Positions 42,178-51,071 of a stretch of DNA of 64,000 nt are shown here, piece by piece. Source of the DNA: JAHEKB01 sp049115575 (GTDB taxonomy: Bacteria; Bacteroidota; Bacteroidia; NS11-12g; UBA9320). The stretch is taken from the NCBI GenBank assembly GCA_049115575.1, contig JAGDZU010000002.1, forward strand, positions 496,001 to 560,000. The letters run 5' to 3'. Numbering within the stretch: the first letter of the stretch is position 1; each line of letters opens with the position of its first letter. The position numbers were made by a program, and so were the translations under genes. The notes under the pieces were generated by a model. That model saw only the letters and a program-made list of their open reading frames with translations. It was not told where the DNA came from and searched no databases.

Positions 42178-43728
42178 ATGATATTTAGAAACATAAGTCT
42201 TGAGTTAAATGGATTCTTTGTACTTTGCTCATCTCAATTGCTGGTTAAAGTTCTCATACTTATACTGTATGTGCTCATCCTATTAATGATAGGAGTGGTT
42301 GCATCCAGACGCATCCGAAATATCAGTGACTATTATGTAGGCGGGAAAAAGATAGGCTTTTGGGCTGTGGCTTTTTCGGCAAGGGCCACAGGAGAGTCCG
42401 GCTGGTTACTTATTGGGCTCACGGGAATGGGTGCTATGGCTGGCCTATCTGCATATTGGGTGGTCTTGGGTGAGGTTCTAGGAGTAGCTGTTTCCTGGTT
42501 CTTAATGGCTAAAAAATTCAAAAGGCGTTCTGATAAATATGGGGCCATTACGGTTCCAGATTATCTTGAATCACATTTCAAAACAACTACTCACAGGCTA
42601 AGGGCTATTTCAGCAACTATACTATCTGTATTTGTAGTTATCTATGTTAGTACGCAGATAGATGCAACCGGTATAGCCTTTGAAAGCATGATGGGCTTGG
42701 ACTACTATTGGGGTGCCATATTGGGATTTTTAATAGTACTAGTTTACATATTCTTTGGTGGATTTGTAGCGGTGGTATGGTCTGATTTGTTTCAAGGGCT
42801 CCTTATGTTCTTTGGCTTGATTTTACTCCCCATAATCATTTGGAATAATATGGGCGGTGACATCAGTATCATTTCAAGTCTGGAACGAATAGATCCCATT
42901 TTGATTGATCCTTTTGGAGGAAATGACAGCGGTTTGCTCAACTTGTTTACCATCCTTGGCTTTTCAATGATAGGTCTAGGATTCCTTGGTTCACCACAGG
43001 TCTACGTTCGGTTCATGTCTATTAAGAATGAGAATGAGATTAACAGGGGGAGATGGGTAGCAATATTATTCACGCTTTTAACAGATGCAGCAGCAGTTAC
43101 TATTGGCATATTAGGAAGAATATATTTTACTTCAGAAGGACAAGATCCGGTGGCTATACTCGGAGTTGGTGGTGCAGATTTGCTGAGTATGGTAACTGAT
43201 CAATTCTTGCCTTTGACATTGGCTGCCGTATATATAGCTATTGTTCTTTCAGCTATTATGTCAACAGTGGATTCTTTGCTCGTTTTAGCTTCCAGTGCCA
43301 TAACTAGAGATTTTTATCAGAAGATTTTTCATCCCAAGGCGGAATCTAAAAAGCTAACAAGGTTATCTAGACGCGTCACTTTAATAATGGCCATAGTGGC
43401 TTTAGGGCTTGCTATGGCGCTGGCTTATTTTAGTCCAGAGAGGCAAGTGTTTTGGGTGATCATATTTGGTTGGAGTGGAATAGCTGCATGCTTTTGTCCA
43501 GTGATTATTCTTTCACTCTTTTGGAAATCTTATTCTGAAGCAGGGGCCATAGCTAGCATGATTAGTGGGTTTATGAGTGTAACACTGCTCAAGTTTGTTA
43601 TACAGCCAATGGATGGAATTGGTGAATACCTAGACAAATTGGACGTACTAGCACCATCATTTGCTATTGCTTTATTCTTTGGGTGGTTGTTTTCAAAGAT
43701 TTATCCCGTGAAGCCAAAGGATACATAA
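42178..43728 (+). CDS. Sodium/solute symporter (SSS family, proline-permease-like)
   Basis: 516 residues from the ATG at 42178; a GTG at 42166 adds four residues. About 13 membrane helices follow the SSS pattern: VASRRIRNISDYYVGGKKIG (N-terminal loop), SARATGESGWLLIGLTGMG (helix 2), GAITVPDYLESHF, and ILSAIMSTVDSLLVLASSAITRDFY, the classic Na+ site/STVDS motif. It imports a small solute with sodium, and the overall pattern is closest to sodium/proline symporters. The substrate is not provable by eye. A lipoprotein gene follows after 19 bases. Confidence 0.9.
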   Translation: MIFRNISLELNGFFVLCSSQLLVKVLILILYVLILLMIGVVASRRIRNISDYYVGGKKIGFWAVAFSARATGESGWLLIGLTGMGAMAGLSAYWVVLGEVLGVAVSWFLMAKKFKRRSDKYGAITVPDYLESHFKTTTHRLRAISATILSVFVVIYVSTQIDATGIAFESMMGLDYYWGAILGFLIVLVYIFFGGFVAVVWSDLFQGLLMFFGLILLPIIIWNNMGGDISIISSLERIDPILIDPFGGNDSGLLNLFTILGFSMIGLGFLGSPQVYVRFMSIKNENEINRGRWVAILFTLLTDAAAVTIGILGRIYFTSEGQDPVAILGVGGADLLSMVTDQFLPLTLAAVYIAIVLSAIMSTVDSLLVLASSAITRDFYQKIFHPKAESKKLTRLSRRVTLIMAIVALGLAMALAYFSPERQVFWVIIFGWSGIAACFCPVIILSLFWKSYSEAGAIASMISGFMSVTLLKFVIQPMDGIGEYLDKLDVLAPSFAIALFFGWLFSKIYPVKPKDT

Positions 43729-43747
43729 ACCTTATATTGCAGATAAT

Positions 43748-44260
43748 ATGAGAAAACTATCTGCATTTATCATTTTTAGCTGTCTTCTGAGTACTGTTTT
43801 GTTTTCGTGTAAAAGCGAAGAAGAGACTCCAGACGTTCAAGAAACCACTCCTTTTGTATCTTACAAATTTGATGGGGTAGAAGTGGTTATGGACAATGTA
43901 GTTGGCAGGCGGTTGTTAACTACCGTGCCAGACCTTTTAACAGTTCAAGGCTCATTAGACCCTTCTGGCTTGCCTCGTATGTATATTTCAACTTATGACG
44001 ATTCTGCGGACCTTAAAGATGGAAGATCGGTTATTGCCAATAAGGCAAATATCTTTAAGCATCAAGCCAAATTTTGGGACATAACAGGAAAAGAACAGGG
44101 TACCGTTTACGACAGTACTGAATTAAAGATAGATTATTCCAAAATCGAATACTTCCCGGGAGGAGTTGTGTCGGGCACTTTTAGTGGCGTTATCCGAGAT
44201 GGCAGCAAAAATGAGTACACTATTTCTGATGGTAAATTTCATGTGATAGTGGAAAACTGA
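43748..44260 (+). CDS. Lipoprotein of unknown function
   Basis: 170 residues. MRKLSAFIIFSCLLSTVLFSC is a lipoprotein signal with the cysteine at residue 21, followed by KSEEETPDVQETT, an acidic stretch like the Bacteroidota surface lipoprotein export signal. The remainder looks like a small beta-sandwich (FVSYKFDGVEVVMDN ... PGGVVSGTFSGVIRDGSKNEYTISDGKFHV). The pattern SGTFSGVI...ISDGKF near the C-terminus recurs in Bacteroidota surface lipoproteins with no known function. It probably shares a transcript with the symporter. Confidence 0.72.
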   Translation: MRKLSAFIIFSCLLSTVLFSCKSEEETPDVQETTPFVSYKFDGVEVVMDNVVGRRLLTTVPDLLTVQGSLDPSGLPRMYISTYDDSADLKDGRSVIANKANIFKHQAKFWDITGKEQGTVYDSTELKIDYSKIEYFPGGVVSGTFSGVIRDGSKNEYTISDGKFHVIVEN

Positions 44261-44339
44261 TTTTCAGTAGATTAGGCTAACTTGTAATTGCCATTATTAA
44301 AGATCCAAAAGAGTTAAAGTGAAAGTGTTTCAAATTCAA

Positions 44340-46169
44340 ATGAATTTCGGGAACATAGTAAGACTTGCCTACTTGCTATCCGTTTATGCCATTGGGCTAG
44401 AAGAAGTAAAAGCAGAAAACCTTGATTCCTTGTTAACACATTTTAGTACAGTAGAAGATGACCAGGAAAAGCTTAAAACTGGCTTGAATCTCGCAAGAAC
44501 GTACAGAGGTGCTAAACAATATGAAGAAGCCGACTTTTATGCAGACGAAGCAATGAAACTTGCTCTAGCACTGCGTGACACTGCTGGACTGGCTAGGGCT
44601 CATTTATGTAAAGGGGTGAATGCATTCAGATCTCTAAAGCCCTATGACTTGGTCTCAATTCATTTTCTTAGAAGCTTGAATCTATTTGAACATTTGAATG
44701 ATAGCATCAATAGATCCTGGTGCTTAATGCAACTAGGCCTTATAGACTATTCCATTGGAGATATGGAACAGGCTGCAGAAAATTTTGAGAATAGTATAAA
44801 ATATAATCCAGGATTGGATGATGATATTGCAACAGCCAGATATTTGCTTGGATTGTCTTATTCAGAATTAGGAGAATTTGAACTTGCCAATGAGCTTCTA
44901 GAATCATCATTGACAACCTATGCAGCTAATGATGCTGAAAGAGAATTGTTTGTTCGAACTTTCATTGGTAGGTTAAAGTATAATCAAGGGAATTACCACG
45001 AGAGTATAGCCTATTTAGAAGAAGCATTGTCTAATTTTCCTTTAGATGACAAGGCTTCAATTGCCGCAACAAGAGCTTATTTGAGTTTGTGTTATTTAGA
45101 GGTTGGAGATTACAAAAAGGCAATTTACAATGGCCAGTATACAATTAAGCATACCGATATAGAGTCTGGGATTCTCTATTGGCTAGAGGCTTCAAAGAGC
45201 TTGCACAAGGCTTTGGCAGCCAATGGAAATCTAACTGAGGCATACCACATTCTTAACAATTTAGTGGAGATGACAGATTCTATTAGTGGATCTAAAGTAC
45301 TTGAGCGTGTAACTAATCAGAAAGCGAAATACACTTACGAAAAGGAGTTGATAAAAGAACAGGCCAAGCAAGAACTTGAACATCAATTACAGATGCGAAA
45401 GCAACAGGAAATAAGAAATATTGGACTTGGAAGTGGTGTGTTTGCCCTTTTTCTGGCAGCTGGTTTCTTCTCAAGGTGGCGCTTTGTAAATAGAGCCAAG
45501 AAGAGAATAGAAGAGGAAAGAGATAAATCTGATCAATTATTACTAAATATACTCCCTGTGGAGATTGCCACTGAGCTCAAAGCCAAAGGAAAAGCAGAAG
45601 CGCAAGATTTTGAGCAGATATCTGTGCTCTTCACTGATTTTAAAGAGTTTACTCAATTATCAGAACAACTTACCGCCAAAGAATTAGTAGGGGAGATTAA
45701 TCACTGCTTTGAGGCTTTTGATCATATATGTGATAAACACAAAGTAGAAAAGATTAAGACCATAGGAGATAGTTATATGGCGGCTGGGGGTTTACCTGTT
45801 CCTAATAAAGAATCCACTAAGAATGTAGTTTTATCAGCCTTAGAAATGGCAGATTTTGTGGTGCAAAGAAAGCTAGAGCGCGAAGCTGAAAACAAGGTTG
45901 CTTTTGAAATGCGTGTAGGGATACATACAGGAAATGTTGTTGCTGGTATAGTGGGAGTAAAGAAATTTCAATATGACATCTGGGGCGATACGGTAAACAC
46001 AGCTTCAAGAATGGAATCCAATTGCGAAATTGGAAAAGTAAATATCTCGCAGGCTACTTATGAATTCTTAAAAGATGATGCTCAGTTTGTTTTTGAACAC
46101 AGAGGCAAAGTGGAAGCAAAGGGTAAAGGTGAAATAGACATGTGGTTTGTTTCGCTGGGTTATACTTAG
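44340..46169 (+). CDS. TPR protein with C-terminal class III adenylate cyclase
   Basis: 609 residues from the ATG at 44340; a GTG at 44319 would add seven. The N-terminus is a weak signal or anchor (MNFGNIVRLAYLLSVYAIG). TPR-like repeats fill about 30-310, followed by a coiled coil and one membrane helix (about 363-381, GLGSGVFALFLAAGFFS). The cyclase domain is at about 415-605 with metal Asp433 (FTDFKEFT) and Asp477 (IGDSYM), purine-specifying Lys473 (KTIGD) and Asp546 (YDIWG), Asn553 and Arg557 (VNTASR). All are canonical for adenylate cyclase, so cAMP production in the cytoplasm under control of a periplasmic TPR sensor is likely. The stop lies inside a hairpin shared with the convergent regulator gene. 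Confidence 0.92.
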   Translation: MNFGNIVRLAYLLSVYAIGLEEVKAENLDSLLTHFSTVEDDQEKLKTGLNLARTYRGAKQYEEADFYADEAMKLALALRDTAGLARAHLCKGVNAFRSLKPYDLVSIHFLRSLNLFEHLNDSINRSWCLMQLGLIDYSIGDMEQAAENFENSIKYNPGLDDDIATARYLLGLSYSELGEFELANELLESSLTTYAANDAERELFVRTFIGRLKYNQGNYHESIAYLEEALSNFPLDDKASIAATRAYLSLCYLEVGDYKKAIYNGQYTIKHTDIESGILYWLEASKSLHKALAANGNLTEAYHILNNLVEMTDSISGSKVLERVTNQKAKYTYEKELIKEQAKQELEHQLQMRKQQEIRNIGLGSGVFALFLAAGFFSRWRFVNRAKKRIEEERDKSDQLLLNILPVEIATELKAKGKAEAQDFEQISVLFTDFKEFTQLSEQLTAKELVGEINHCFEAFDHICDKHKVEKIKTIGDSYMAAGGLPVPNKESTKNVVLSALEMADFVVQRKLEREAENKVAFEMRVGIHTGNVVAGIVGVKKFQYDIWGDTVNTASRMESNCEIGKVNISQATYEFLKDDAQFVFEHRGKVEAKGKGEIDMWFVSLGYT

Positions 46170-46185
46170 GTGTTCCATCACCTAA
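46166..46185. terminator. Perfect 7-base-stem hairpin spanning two convergent stop codons
   Basis: TTAGGTG-TTCCAT-CACCTAA is a perfect stem-loop. The stop of the cyclase gene (46167-46169) and that of the TPR-HTH gene (46182-46184) both fall in the stem arms. There is no T-run on either side, so its function may be RNA protection or antisense-end definition rather than classical termination. Confidence 0.45.
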
Positions 46186-47957
46186 AACCCGCTTAAATAA
46201 TCTCTCAGACTATCCTCGGTGCTAAGTTCCAGTTTTTTCTTTAACCTATAGTGACTCATTTGAACGCTTTTTGCAGCCACACTTAACATACGCGCAACTT
46301 CTTTTACACTCAAACTCATTCTTAAATAAGCACAATGCTTTAATTCTAAAGGAGTCAAGTCTGGATGTTTAGATTTTAGTTTTGAAAAGAATTCTGGATA
46401 TACCTGGTCAAAATGTAGCTTAATGTTATCCCAGTCATCTTCCAATCTAATATTATCCTTTATTTCATTTTGAATGGCTCTAAAGCTAGATCTGTTTAAA
46501 CTACTTTCAGATTTAAAAAGCTTAGAAAGATGTTCTTGAAGATTCATAAGCAATTGATTCTTTTGGGCAACAAACATTGCGGTACTAGCCAACTCCCTGT
46601 TTTTATATTCTAGTTCCATTTGAAGCTTAGAATTGGATGTCTCTAATCTGATTGACTCAGCTTCAGATGCCCTCTTCTGGAGCTTTAGACTTTGCAGAAT
46701 AAGCAGTGAAATGATTAGCCCTAAAAGAGAAATTGCTAAAATGGAGTTTCTCCAGTTTTTTTGTTTATCAATCTCCTTCTGTTGTAGATCTTCTTTTAAC
46801 TCCAGTTCAAGAATCTCTCTTTTGCTAGCTTCAAAATCAAGCTCCGTCTCAAAGCGGGTTCTCCATGCCAAAACTTCTTCTTCAGTTGCTTTGGCCTGAG
46901 CATATCCATTGAGCTCTTGATAGCGTTCAAGGTAAACCAAGGCATTCTTGTCATCACCTAGGGCCTTGTGAGCCTTATAAGCCATCTGCGCTGCATTTAC
47001 TGCATAGATTATGGAATTAGTATCTGCCTCAATTTCTTTGAGCTTTGATTTAGCTAAGCTTAGGACATCCCCATACCGTTGCATCTCAAAGAGCAGTTGT
47101 ATGTAGGTCTGATCTCTATAATGCCGTCTTCCTGACATGTCGATTTCAGCATCATACCTTAAGGTTTGCTGGTGATAAGCAATTGCAGAGTCCAATAGTC
47201 CTAACTTGGTATAGGTATGTACAAGTCCAACAATAGTATGAACCTCAAGATCCGTAACCCCAAGAGTTTTAAAACCCGTAAGGGCAGACTGCATATAGAC
47301 TAGGGCTAAATCATGCTTACCCAAGCTGTTACTTACCATGCCAGAATTTAATAGGGTGGTATAATAAAAACGATGATTTTCCCATTCTGTACCTTCCAAA
47401 ACTTCGGCGCACTCTTCAAAAGATTTTAGGGCCAAGTCAAAATCCCCCTGAACCTCAAACAGGCTAGCCATGTTAATAATGTTCTTAGCTATTAATATTA
47501 CATCGTTAATTTCTCTTGCCAGATTAGTTCCGAGCTTATAATGATGGAGTGATTTCTTATAATCAAATAATGAAAAATATAATCCTCCCAATGCTCCATG
47601 AGCATCAGACAGCGCAGCTTGATCCTCGAGATTTTGGGCTATTGACAATGCCTCTTCTAAGCTTAATCTGGCTTCCGTAAAGCGCTCAAAAACTGTGAGA
47701 AGTTCTCCCATCATGGTGCTAGCTTTTGCCAAGGAAGCACTGTCTTTTAGTTCTCTGGATATCTCAACAGCCTCTTCTATATAAGACAAAGCAGCTTGAT
47801 TGTCATAGTTCATATGCCCATCACATAGCTTAATAAGTATTTGGGGCTTTTCATGGGTTGGTGCTTTTTCTATTAGCTTGAGTAGGCTATCTACAGATTG
47901 CCCATTGCTTATAAGAACAAATACGAATATTATCAGTAATGTAGATGCCATTCTCAT
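46182..47957 (-). CDS. TPR-containing membrane regulator with LuxR-like HTH
   Basis: 591 residues. A signal peptide or N-terminal anchor (MRMASTLLIIFVFVLISNG) precedes TPR repeats at about 20-375, a coiled coil, a membrane helix at about 405-425 (WRNSILAISLLGLIISLLILQSL), a second coiled coil and a C-terminal helix-turn-helix at about 525-590 (LTPLELKHCAYLRMSLSVKEVARMLSVAAKSVQMSHYRLKKKL). This is a periplasmic-TPR, cytoplasmic-HTH regulator common in Bacteroidota. It is convergent with the TPR-adenylate cyclase gene; a functional link between the two is possible but not shown. A -7 element lies five bases from its ATG. Confidence 0.9.
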   Translation of the reverse strand: MRMASTLLIIFVFVLISNGQSVDSLLKLIEKAPTHEKPQILIKLCDGHMNYDNQAALSYIEEAVEISRELKDSASLAKASTMMGELLTVFERFTEARLSLEEALSIAQNLEDQAALSDAHGALGGLYFSLFDYKKSLHHYKLGTNLAREINDVILIAKNIINMASLFEVQGDFDLALKSFEECAEVLEGTEWENHRFYYTTLLNSGMVSNSLGKHDLALVYMQSALTGFKTLGVTDLEVHTIVGLVHTYTKLGLLDSAIAYHQQTLRYDAEIDMSGRRHYRDQTYIQLLFEMQRYGDVLSLAKSKLKEIEADTNSIIYAVNAAQMAYKAHKALGDDKNALVYLERYQELNGYAQAKATEEEVLAWRTRFETELDFEASKREILELELKEDLQQKEIDKQKNWRNSILAISLLGLIISLLILQSLKLQKRASEAESIRLETSNSKLQMELEYKNRELASTAMFVAQKNQLLMNLQEHLSKLFKSESSLNRSSFRAIQNEIKDNIRLEDDWDNIKLHFDQVYPEFFSKLKSKHPDLTPLELKHCAYLRMSLSVKEVARMLSVAAKSVQMSHYRLKKKLELSTEDSLRDYLSGF

Positions 47958-47962
47958 AACTA

Positions 47963-47991
47963 CAAATTTAGATTAACAATGCTACAATCAA
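47963..47991 (-). promoter_or_regulatory. Promoter of the TPR-HTH gene
   Basis: The minus strand reads TTG (47991-47989), 18 bases, then TAAATTTG (47970-47963). The element ends five bases before the ATG at 47957. Start at the alternative Met (47951) would leave 11 bases. Confidence 0.5.
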
Positions 47992-48197
47992 GATTGGCTT
48001 GCCCTACAATCACACTACATCAGGGTATAATGCTACTGATTATAAGCTTAGTAGCTTAATCGAGTTGCTCTACATGGTGATGAAATTAAGCCTCAGACTA
48101 GTAGGGGTTTATGTCTCAATTCTCAATGCTATATGTAGTGCCAATTGAAAATGTTAAAAAATAGTTGCCATGTAGAGTCTTTGTAGTCCTCCATTTT

Positions 48198-48228
48198 TTT
48201 GAGGGCATTAATCTGTGATCAACCTTTG
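48198..48228 (+). promoter_or_regulatory. Promoter of the seven-gene outer-membrane/hydrolase operon
   Basis: TTTG (48198-48201), 19 bases, then AACCTTTG (48221-48228; one mismatch to TAnnTTTG). Transcription would start about 48235, 15 bases before the ATG at 48250. The 292-base gap to the divergent regulator gene also contains short AT-rich inverted repeats (for example around 48040-48060), and no ORF was recognised in it. Confidence 0.55.
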
Positions 48229-48249
48229 TGGCAATAAATAAATGCACAA

Positions 48250-48795
48250 ATGAGATATTTAATTTTTTACTTAATGATTCATGGCATCATATTCACACAA
48301 GCTCAAACAAGTAAAGCACTAGCCGTTGGATATTTTGGCGAAACACTAACTTACCCTGGAATCGTTCTTGAATACGAGCATGAGATTATCCAATCTGAAA
48401 AAGTGAGCTTGGTATTTAGGTCTGATCTTGGATATTATAATCATATGCGAAATCACCAGGCCTTTTTTATTGACCAACATATAGGGATAAGACGAAATAT
48501 TGGCCAACGAATGTTTATAGAACATTCATTGGGCTTAGGCGTCATGTTCCCCTTCTTAAACGCACCAGTGTATAGTGTAACTGAACAAGGAGAAGTTGTT
48601 GAATCAAGTAAAGTTATGAATCCAGACTTTATGCCTTCATTTAGTATGGGACTTGGTTACGACTTTAATTCTACTACAAACAGAGACGCAATTTGGGTTA
48701 GGCCAAAAATGTTTTGGCAATACCCTTACAATACTTTGGCACTACCTCATGTAGCCATTCAAATTGGATTCACTCACACCTTCAATACAAAATAA
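48250..48795 (+). CDS. Small outer-membrane beta-barrel protein (paralogue 1 of 3)
   Basis: 181 residues with signal peptide MRYLIFYLMIHGIIFTQAQ. The mature part is beta-rich with a hallmark FIEHSLGLGVMFPF, a long loop, MPSFSMGLGYDF, IWVRPKMFWQYPYN and a terminal IQIGFTHTFNTK. The protein at 49833-50381 repeats these blocks in the same order (FYVEQTVGLGVMQSF, VMPSVSIGLGHYF, VWIRPKAFFQLPNN, LQFGYSISLSK), so the two are clear paralogues. Probably an eight-stranded outer-membrane barrel. First gene of the operon; the next gene begins one base after its stop. Function unknown. Confidence 0.78.
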   Translation: MRYLIFYLMIHGIIFTQAQTSKALAVGYFGETLTYPGIVLEYEHEIIQSEKVSLVFRSDLGYYNHMRNHQAFFIDQHIGIRRNIGQRMFIEHSLGLGVMFPFLNAPVYSVTEQGEVVESSKVMNPDFMPSFSMGLGYDFNSTTNRDAIWVRPKMFWQYPYNTLALPHVAIQIGFTHTFNTK

Positions 48796-48796
48796 T

Positions 48797-49825
48797 ATGA
48801 AAAAGATTTTTACACTTTTATTCGTCGCGATAGCTTTCACAGCATGCGACAGGGAAGAATGGCTCAAAAGTGGAGATTACTTCTTTCTAGATCACAAAGG
48901 GGCAAAGATGCCTGTTTGGGTAAATGGCAATATTGAATCAGGAGTTTTTATTGTTACTAATCACGGTGGACCCATGGATAACTCGGGTCATGACTTTAGA
49001 ACCTCAGTTCCATTTCTTGAATTGGAGAAGGAATATGCGGTAGTTTATTGGGATCAGCGCATGAGTGGCATGAGTCAAGGAGATATAGACATTGAAACCC
49101 TTAGCGTAGAACAGATTATTGAGGATTTACATCAATTAACAACTATCATCAATAAGCAATATAAACCTAAATCCATGTTTCTAATGGGGCATTCTTGGGG
49201 AGGTGTTCTTACAGGAGGATATCTGGGAACCAAGGATTATCAAGACAACTACAATGGCTGGATAGATGTTGCAGGATCCATACAAGATGAATTTGAAACA
49301 GTAGCCAAGAAACAATATATAATGGATAGAATTGATTCATTTCAAATGACCGGCGATGATCCTGATTTCTGGCAGTATATTCTTGATTGGTATAATGCCA
49401 ATCCAAGTCCAGTTGATTCTGATTGGGAACCATATACTTATGTAGGAGCAATGAGTGGTTACGTTTATGACTATGATCAATATATAGACTCCACCAATAT
49501 CCCATACAGCGAATTGATTTTTGGTTCACCTTATTCACTAGCTTTCTATTGGGGGCAACCTTATCAAGCCGAAGTTAATTCTTGGATAGACAACTACGAT
49601 GTAATTGAAGAGGTTAAACGTATTAGCATTCCATCACTACTAGTGTTTGGTGAAGATGATGGTGCAGTTCCATTGCCAGTAGCTGGACTAACCTACAGTC
49701 TTTTGGCTACGGATTCTCTTGATAAACATTTAGAGATTTACTCAAAATGTGGTCATGGACCTCATAATGAGTATCCTTATACTTTTTACAATCACATCAG
49801 TTCATTTATAGAACGCTATAAATAA
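48797..49825 (+). CDS. Alpha/beta-hydrolase lipoprotein (S33-like)
   Basis: 342 residues from the ATG at 48797 (an earlier in-frame ATG at 48764 lies inside the upstream gene). MKKIFTLLFVAIAFTAC is a lipoprotein signal with Cys17. The hydrolase pattern is complete: oxyanion motif NHGGPMDNSG, YWDQRMSGMS, nucleophile Ser133 in GHSWGG, Asp in FGEDDGAVP and His in KCGHGPHNEYP. The HGGPG-like start resembles proline iminopeptidase-family (S33) enzymes. Substrate unknown; the location should be outer-membrane-anchored or surface. It sits one base after paralogue 1 and seven bases before paralogue 2. Confidence 0.87.
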   Translation: MKKIFTLLFVAIAFTACDREEWLKSGDYFFLDHKGAKMPVWVNGNIESGVFIVTNHGGPMDNSGHDFRTSVPFLELEKEYAVVYWDQRMSGMSQGDIDIETLSVEQIIEDLHQLTTIINKQYKPKSMFLMGHSWGGVLTGGYLGTKDYQDNYNGWIDVAGSIQDEFETVAKKQYIMDRIDSFQMTGDDPDFWQYILDWYNANPSPVDSDWEPYTYVGAMSGYVYDYDQYIDSTNIPYSELIFGSPYSLAFYWGQPYQAEVNSWIDNYDVIEEVKRISIPSLLVFGEDDGAVPLPVAGLTYSLLATDSLDKHLEIYSKCGHGPHNEYPYTFYNHISSFIERYK

Positions 49826-49832
49826 TCATACC

Positions 49833-50381
49833 ATGAAAAAGACAACATTAATTATAGTACTGCTCGCTTCTGTGAATCTTGCAATGAGCCAAACCTGGAA
49901 AGCAGGATTGGGAATCCAAACATTTTCTCAACCTTTTGCTGGAGTTTTTATAGAGGCAGATTACAACCAAGCTGAGAATAACAAATTTGAAACAATTACT
50001 AGGTTCAGTTTGGGTTTCAGAAGTCAGACCATCGAACACAAATCTGTAAATCTAGAAATCCATAGAGGATATCGTTTAAGATTCAGGAATTCATTTTATG
50101 TTGAACAGACCGTTGGTTTAGGGGTTATGCAATCATTTTATTCCGAGTCATATTGGTATAAAAACGATTGGCACAACCTTATTTATGTTGGCAAGAGTGG
50201 ACGAACTCTTGATGTTATGCCTTCTGTTTCAATTGGATTGGGCCACTACTTTGGTGGAGAAAATGGAGATCATAATCATGTTTGGATTAGACCTAAAGCA
50301 TTTTTTCAGCTTCCAAACAATAATCCATCGAATGTCAATTTCACCTTGCAATTTGGTTACTCAATCAGCTTAAGTAAATAG
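49833..50381 (+). CDS. Small outer-membrane beta-barrel protein (paralogue 2 of 3)
   Basis: 182 residues with signal peptide MKKTTLIIVLLASVNLAMSQ. The C-terminal 90 residues align block by block with paralogue 1 (VGLGVMQSF, VMPSVSIGLGHYF, VWIRPKAFFQL, FTLQFGYSISLSK). It ends with alternating hydrophobic residues and a final K, like a membrane barrel. Third gene of the operon, two bases before the CPBP protease gene. No other family was recognised. Confidence 0.77.
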   Translation: MKKTTLIIVLLASVNLAMSQTWKAGLGIQTFSQPFAGVFIEADYNQAENNKFETITRFSLGFRSQTIEHKSVNLEIHRGYRLRFRNSFYVEQTVGLGVMQSFYSESYWYKNDWHNLIYVGKSGRTLDVMPSVSIGLGHYFGGENGDHNHVWIRPKAFFQLPNNNPSNVNFTLQFGYSISLSK

Positions 50382-50383
50382 CA

Positions 50384-51061
50384 ATGAGAACAGTTATTTA
50401 TTCATATATCTCCAATAGGTATGTAGTCATGGGTTTGCTCTTGTTCACGCTTGCAGCTACGTTCTTCCAACCTGCATTTCCATTTTTTGCTGGATTAGGT
50501 TTTGCTTTGATAACTCTATGGAGTTCCGATTGGAGATGGGATGAATTTGGTATACAAATGCCTCACTGGGGGCAAACTGTTCTCCGTGCAATAGCATACT
50601 CTATTATTCTTTTCATAGCTGTGGATTTTGTCTTAACTCCATTTATTGAATTAGTCTTTGGTCGAATCCACTACGGGCATTTTGATGAATTAAGAGGAAA
50701 CTTGCAAGGCACTCTTTTATTCATGGTATTAATGTGGATAGTAGCGGCTGTTGGAGAAGAAATTGTTTTTCGTGGATATTACCTTAAGCGGATGTCAAAA
50801 TCTTTAGGGGATACTAAGAAGACCTGGATAATCGGCGCCGTGATTTCTTCTTCGATCTTTGGTTTAGCACATCTATATCAAGGCACATCAGGTGTAATTC
50901 AAACTGGAATAATAGGTCTTACACTGTCATACATTCTCTACCACAATCAAAAAAACTTAGTTCTTCTTATGCTAACGCATGGTTTCTATAACACCATAGG
51001 AATCTTCTTAATATACCTAAACTCAGAGCGGATAATCGTTGACTATTTTTTAAATCAATAA
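50384..51061 (+). CDS. CPBP-family (CAAX-like) intramembrane metalloprotease
   Basis: 225 residues with about seven membrane helices. The three Abi/CPBP motifs are present: EEIVFRGYYLKR (Glu-Glu near 125 and Arg), FGLAHLYQG (F-xx-H) and LTHGFYNTIG (H-xxx-N). These form the glutamate-activated protease site of PF02517. Family members process prenylated or peptide substrates, and in bacteria some mature secreted peptides or protect from bacteriocins. Its role here is unknown. Fourth gene of the operon, ten bases before the HEFGH-motif protein. Confidence 0.92.
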   Translation: MRTVIYSYISNRYVVMGLLLFTLAATFFQPAFPFFAGLGFALITLWSSDWRWDEFGIQMPHWGQTVLRAIAYSIILFIAVDFVLTPFIELVFGRIHYGHFDELRGNLQGTLLFMVLMWIVAAVGEEIVFRGYYLKRMSKSLGDTKKTWIIGAVISSSIFGLAHLYQGTSGVIQTGIIGLTLSYILYHNQKNLVLLMLTHGFYNTIGIFLIYLNSERIIVDYFLNQ

Positions 51062-51071
51062 AAGTAAAACT

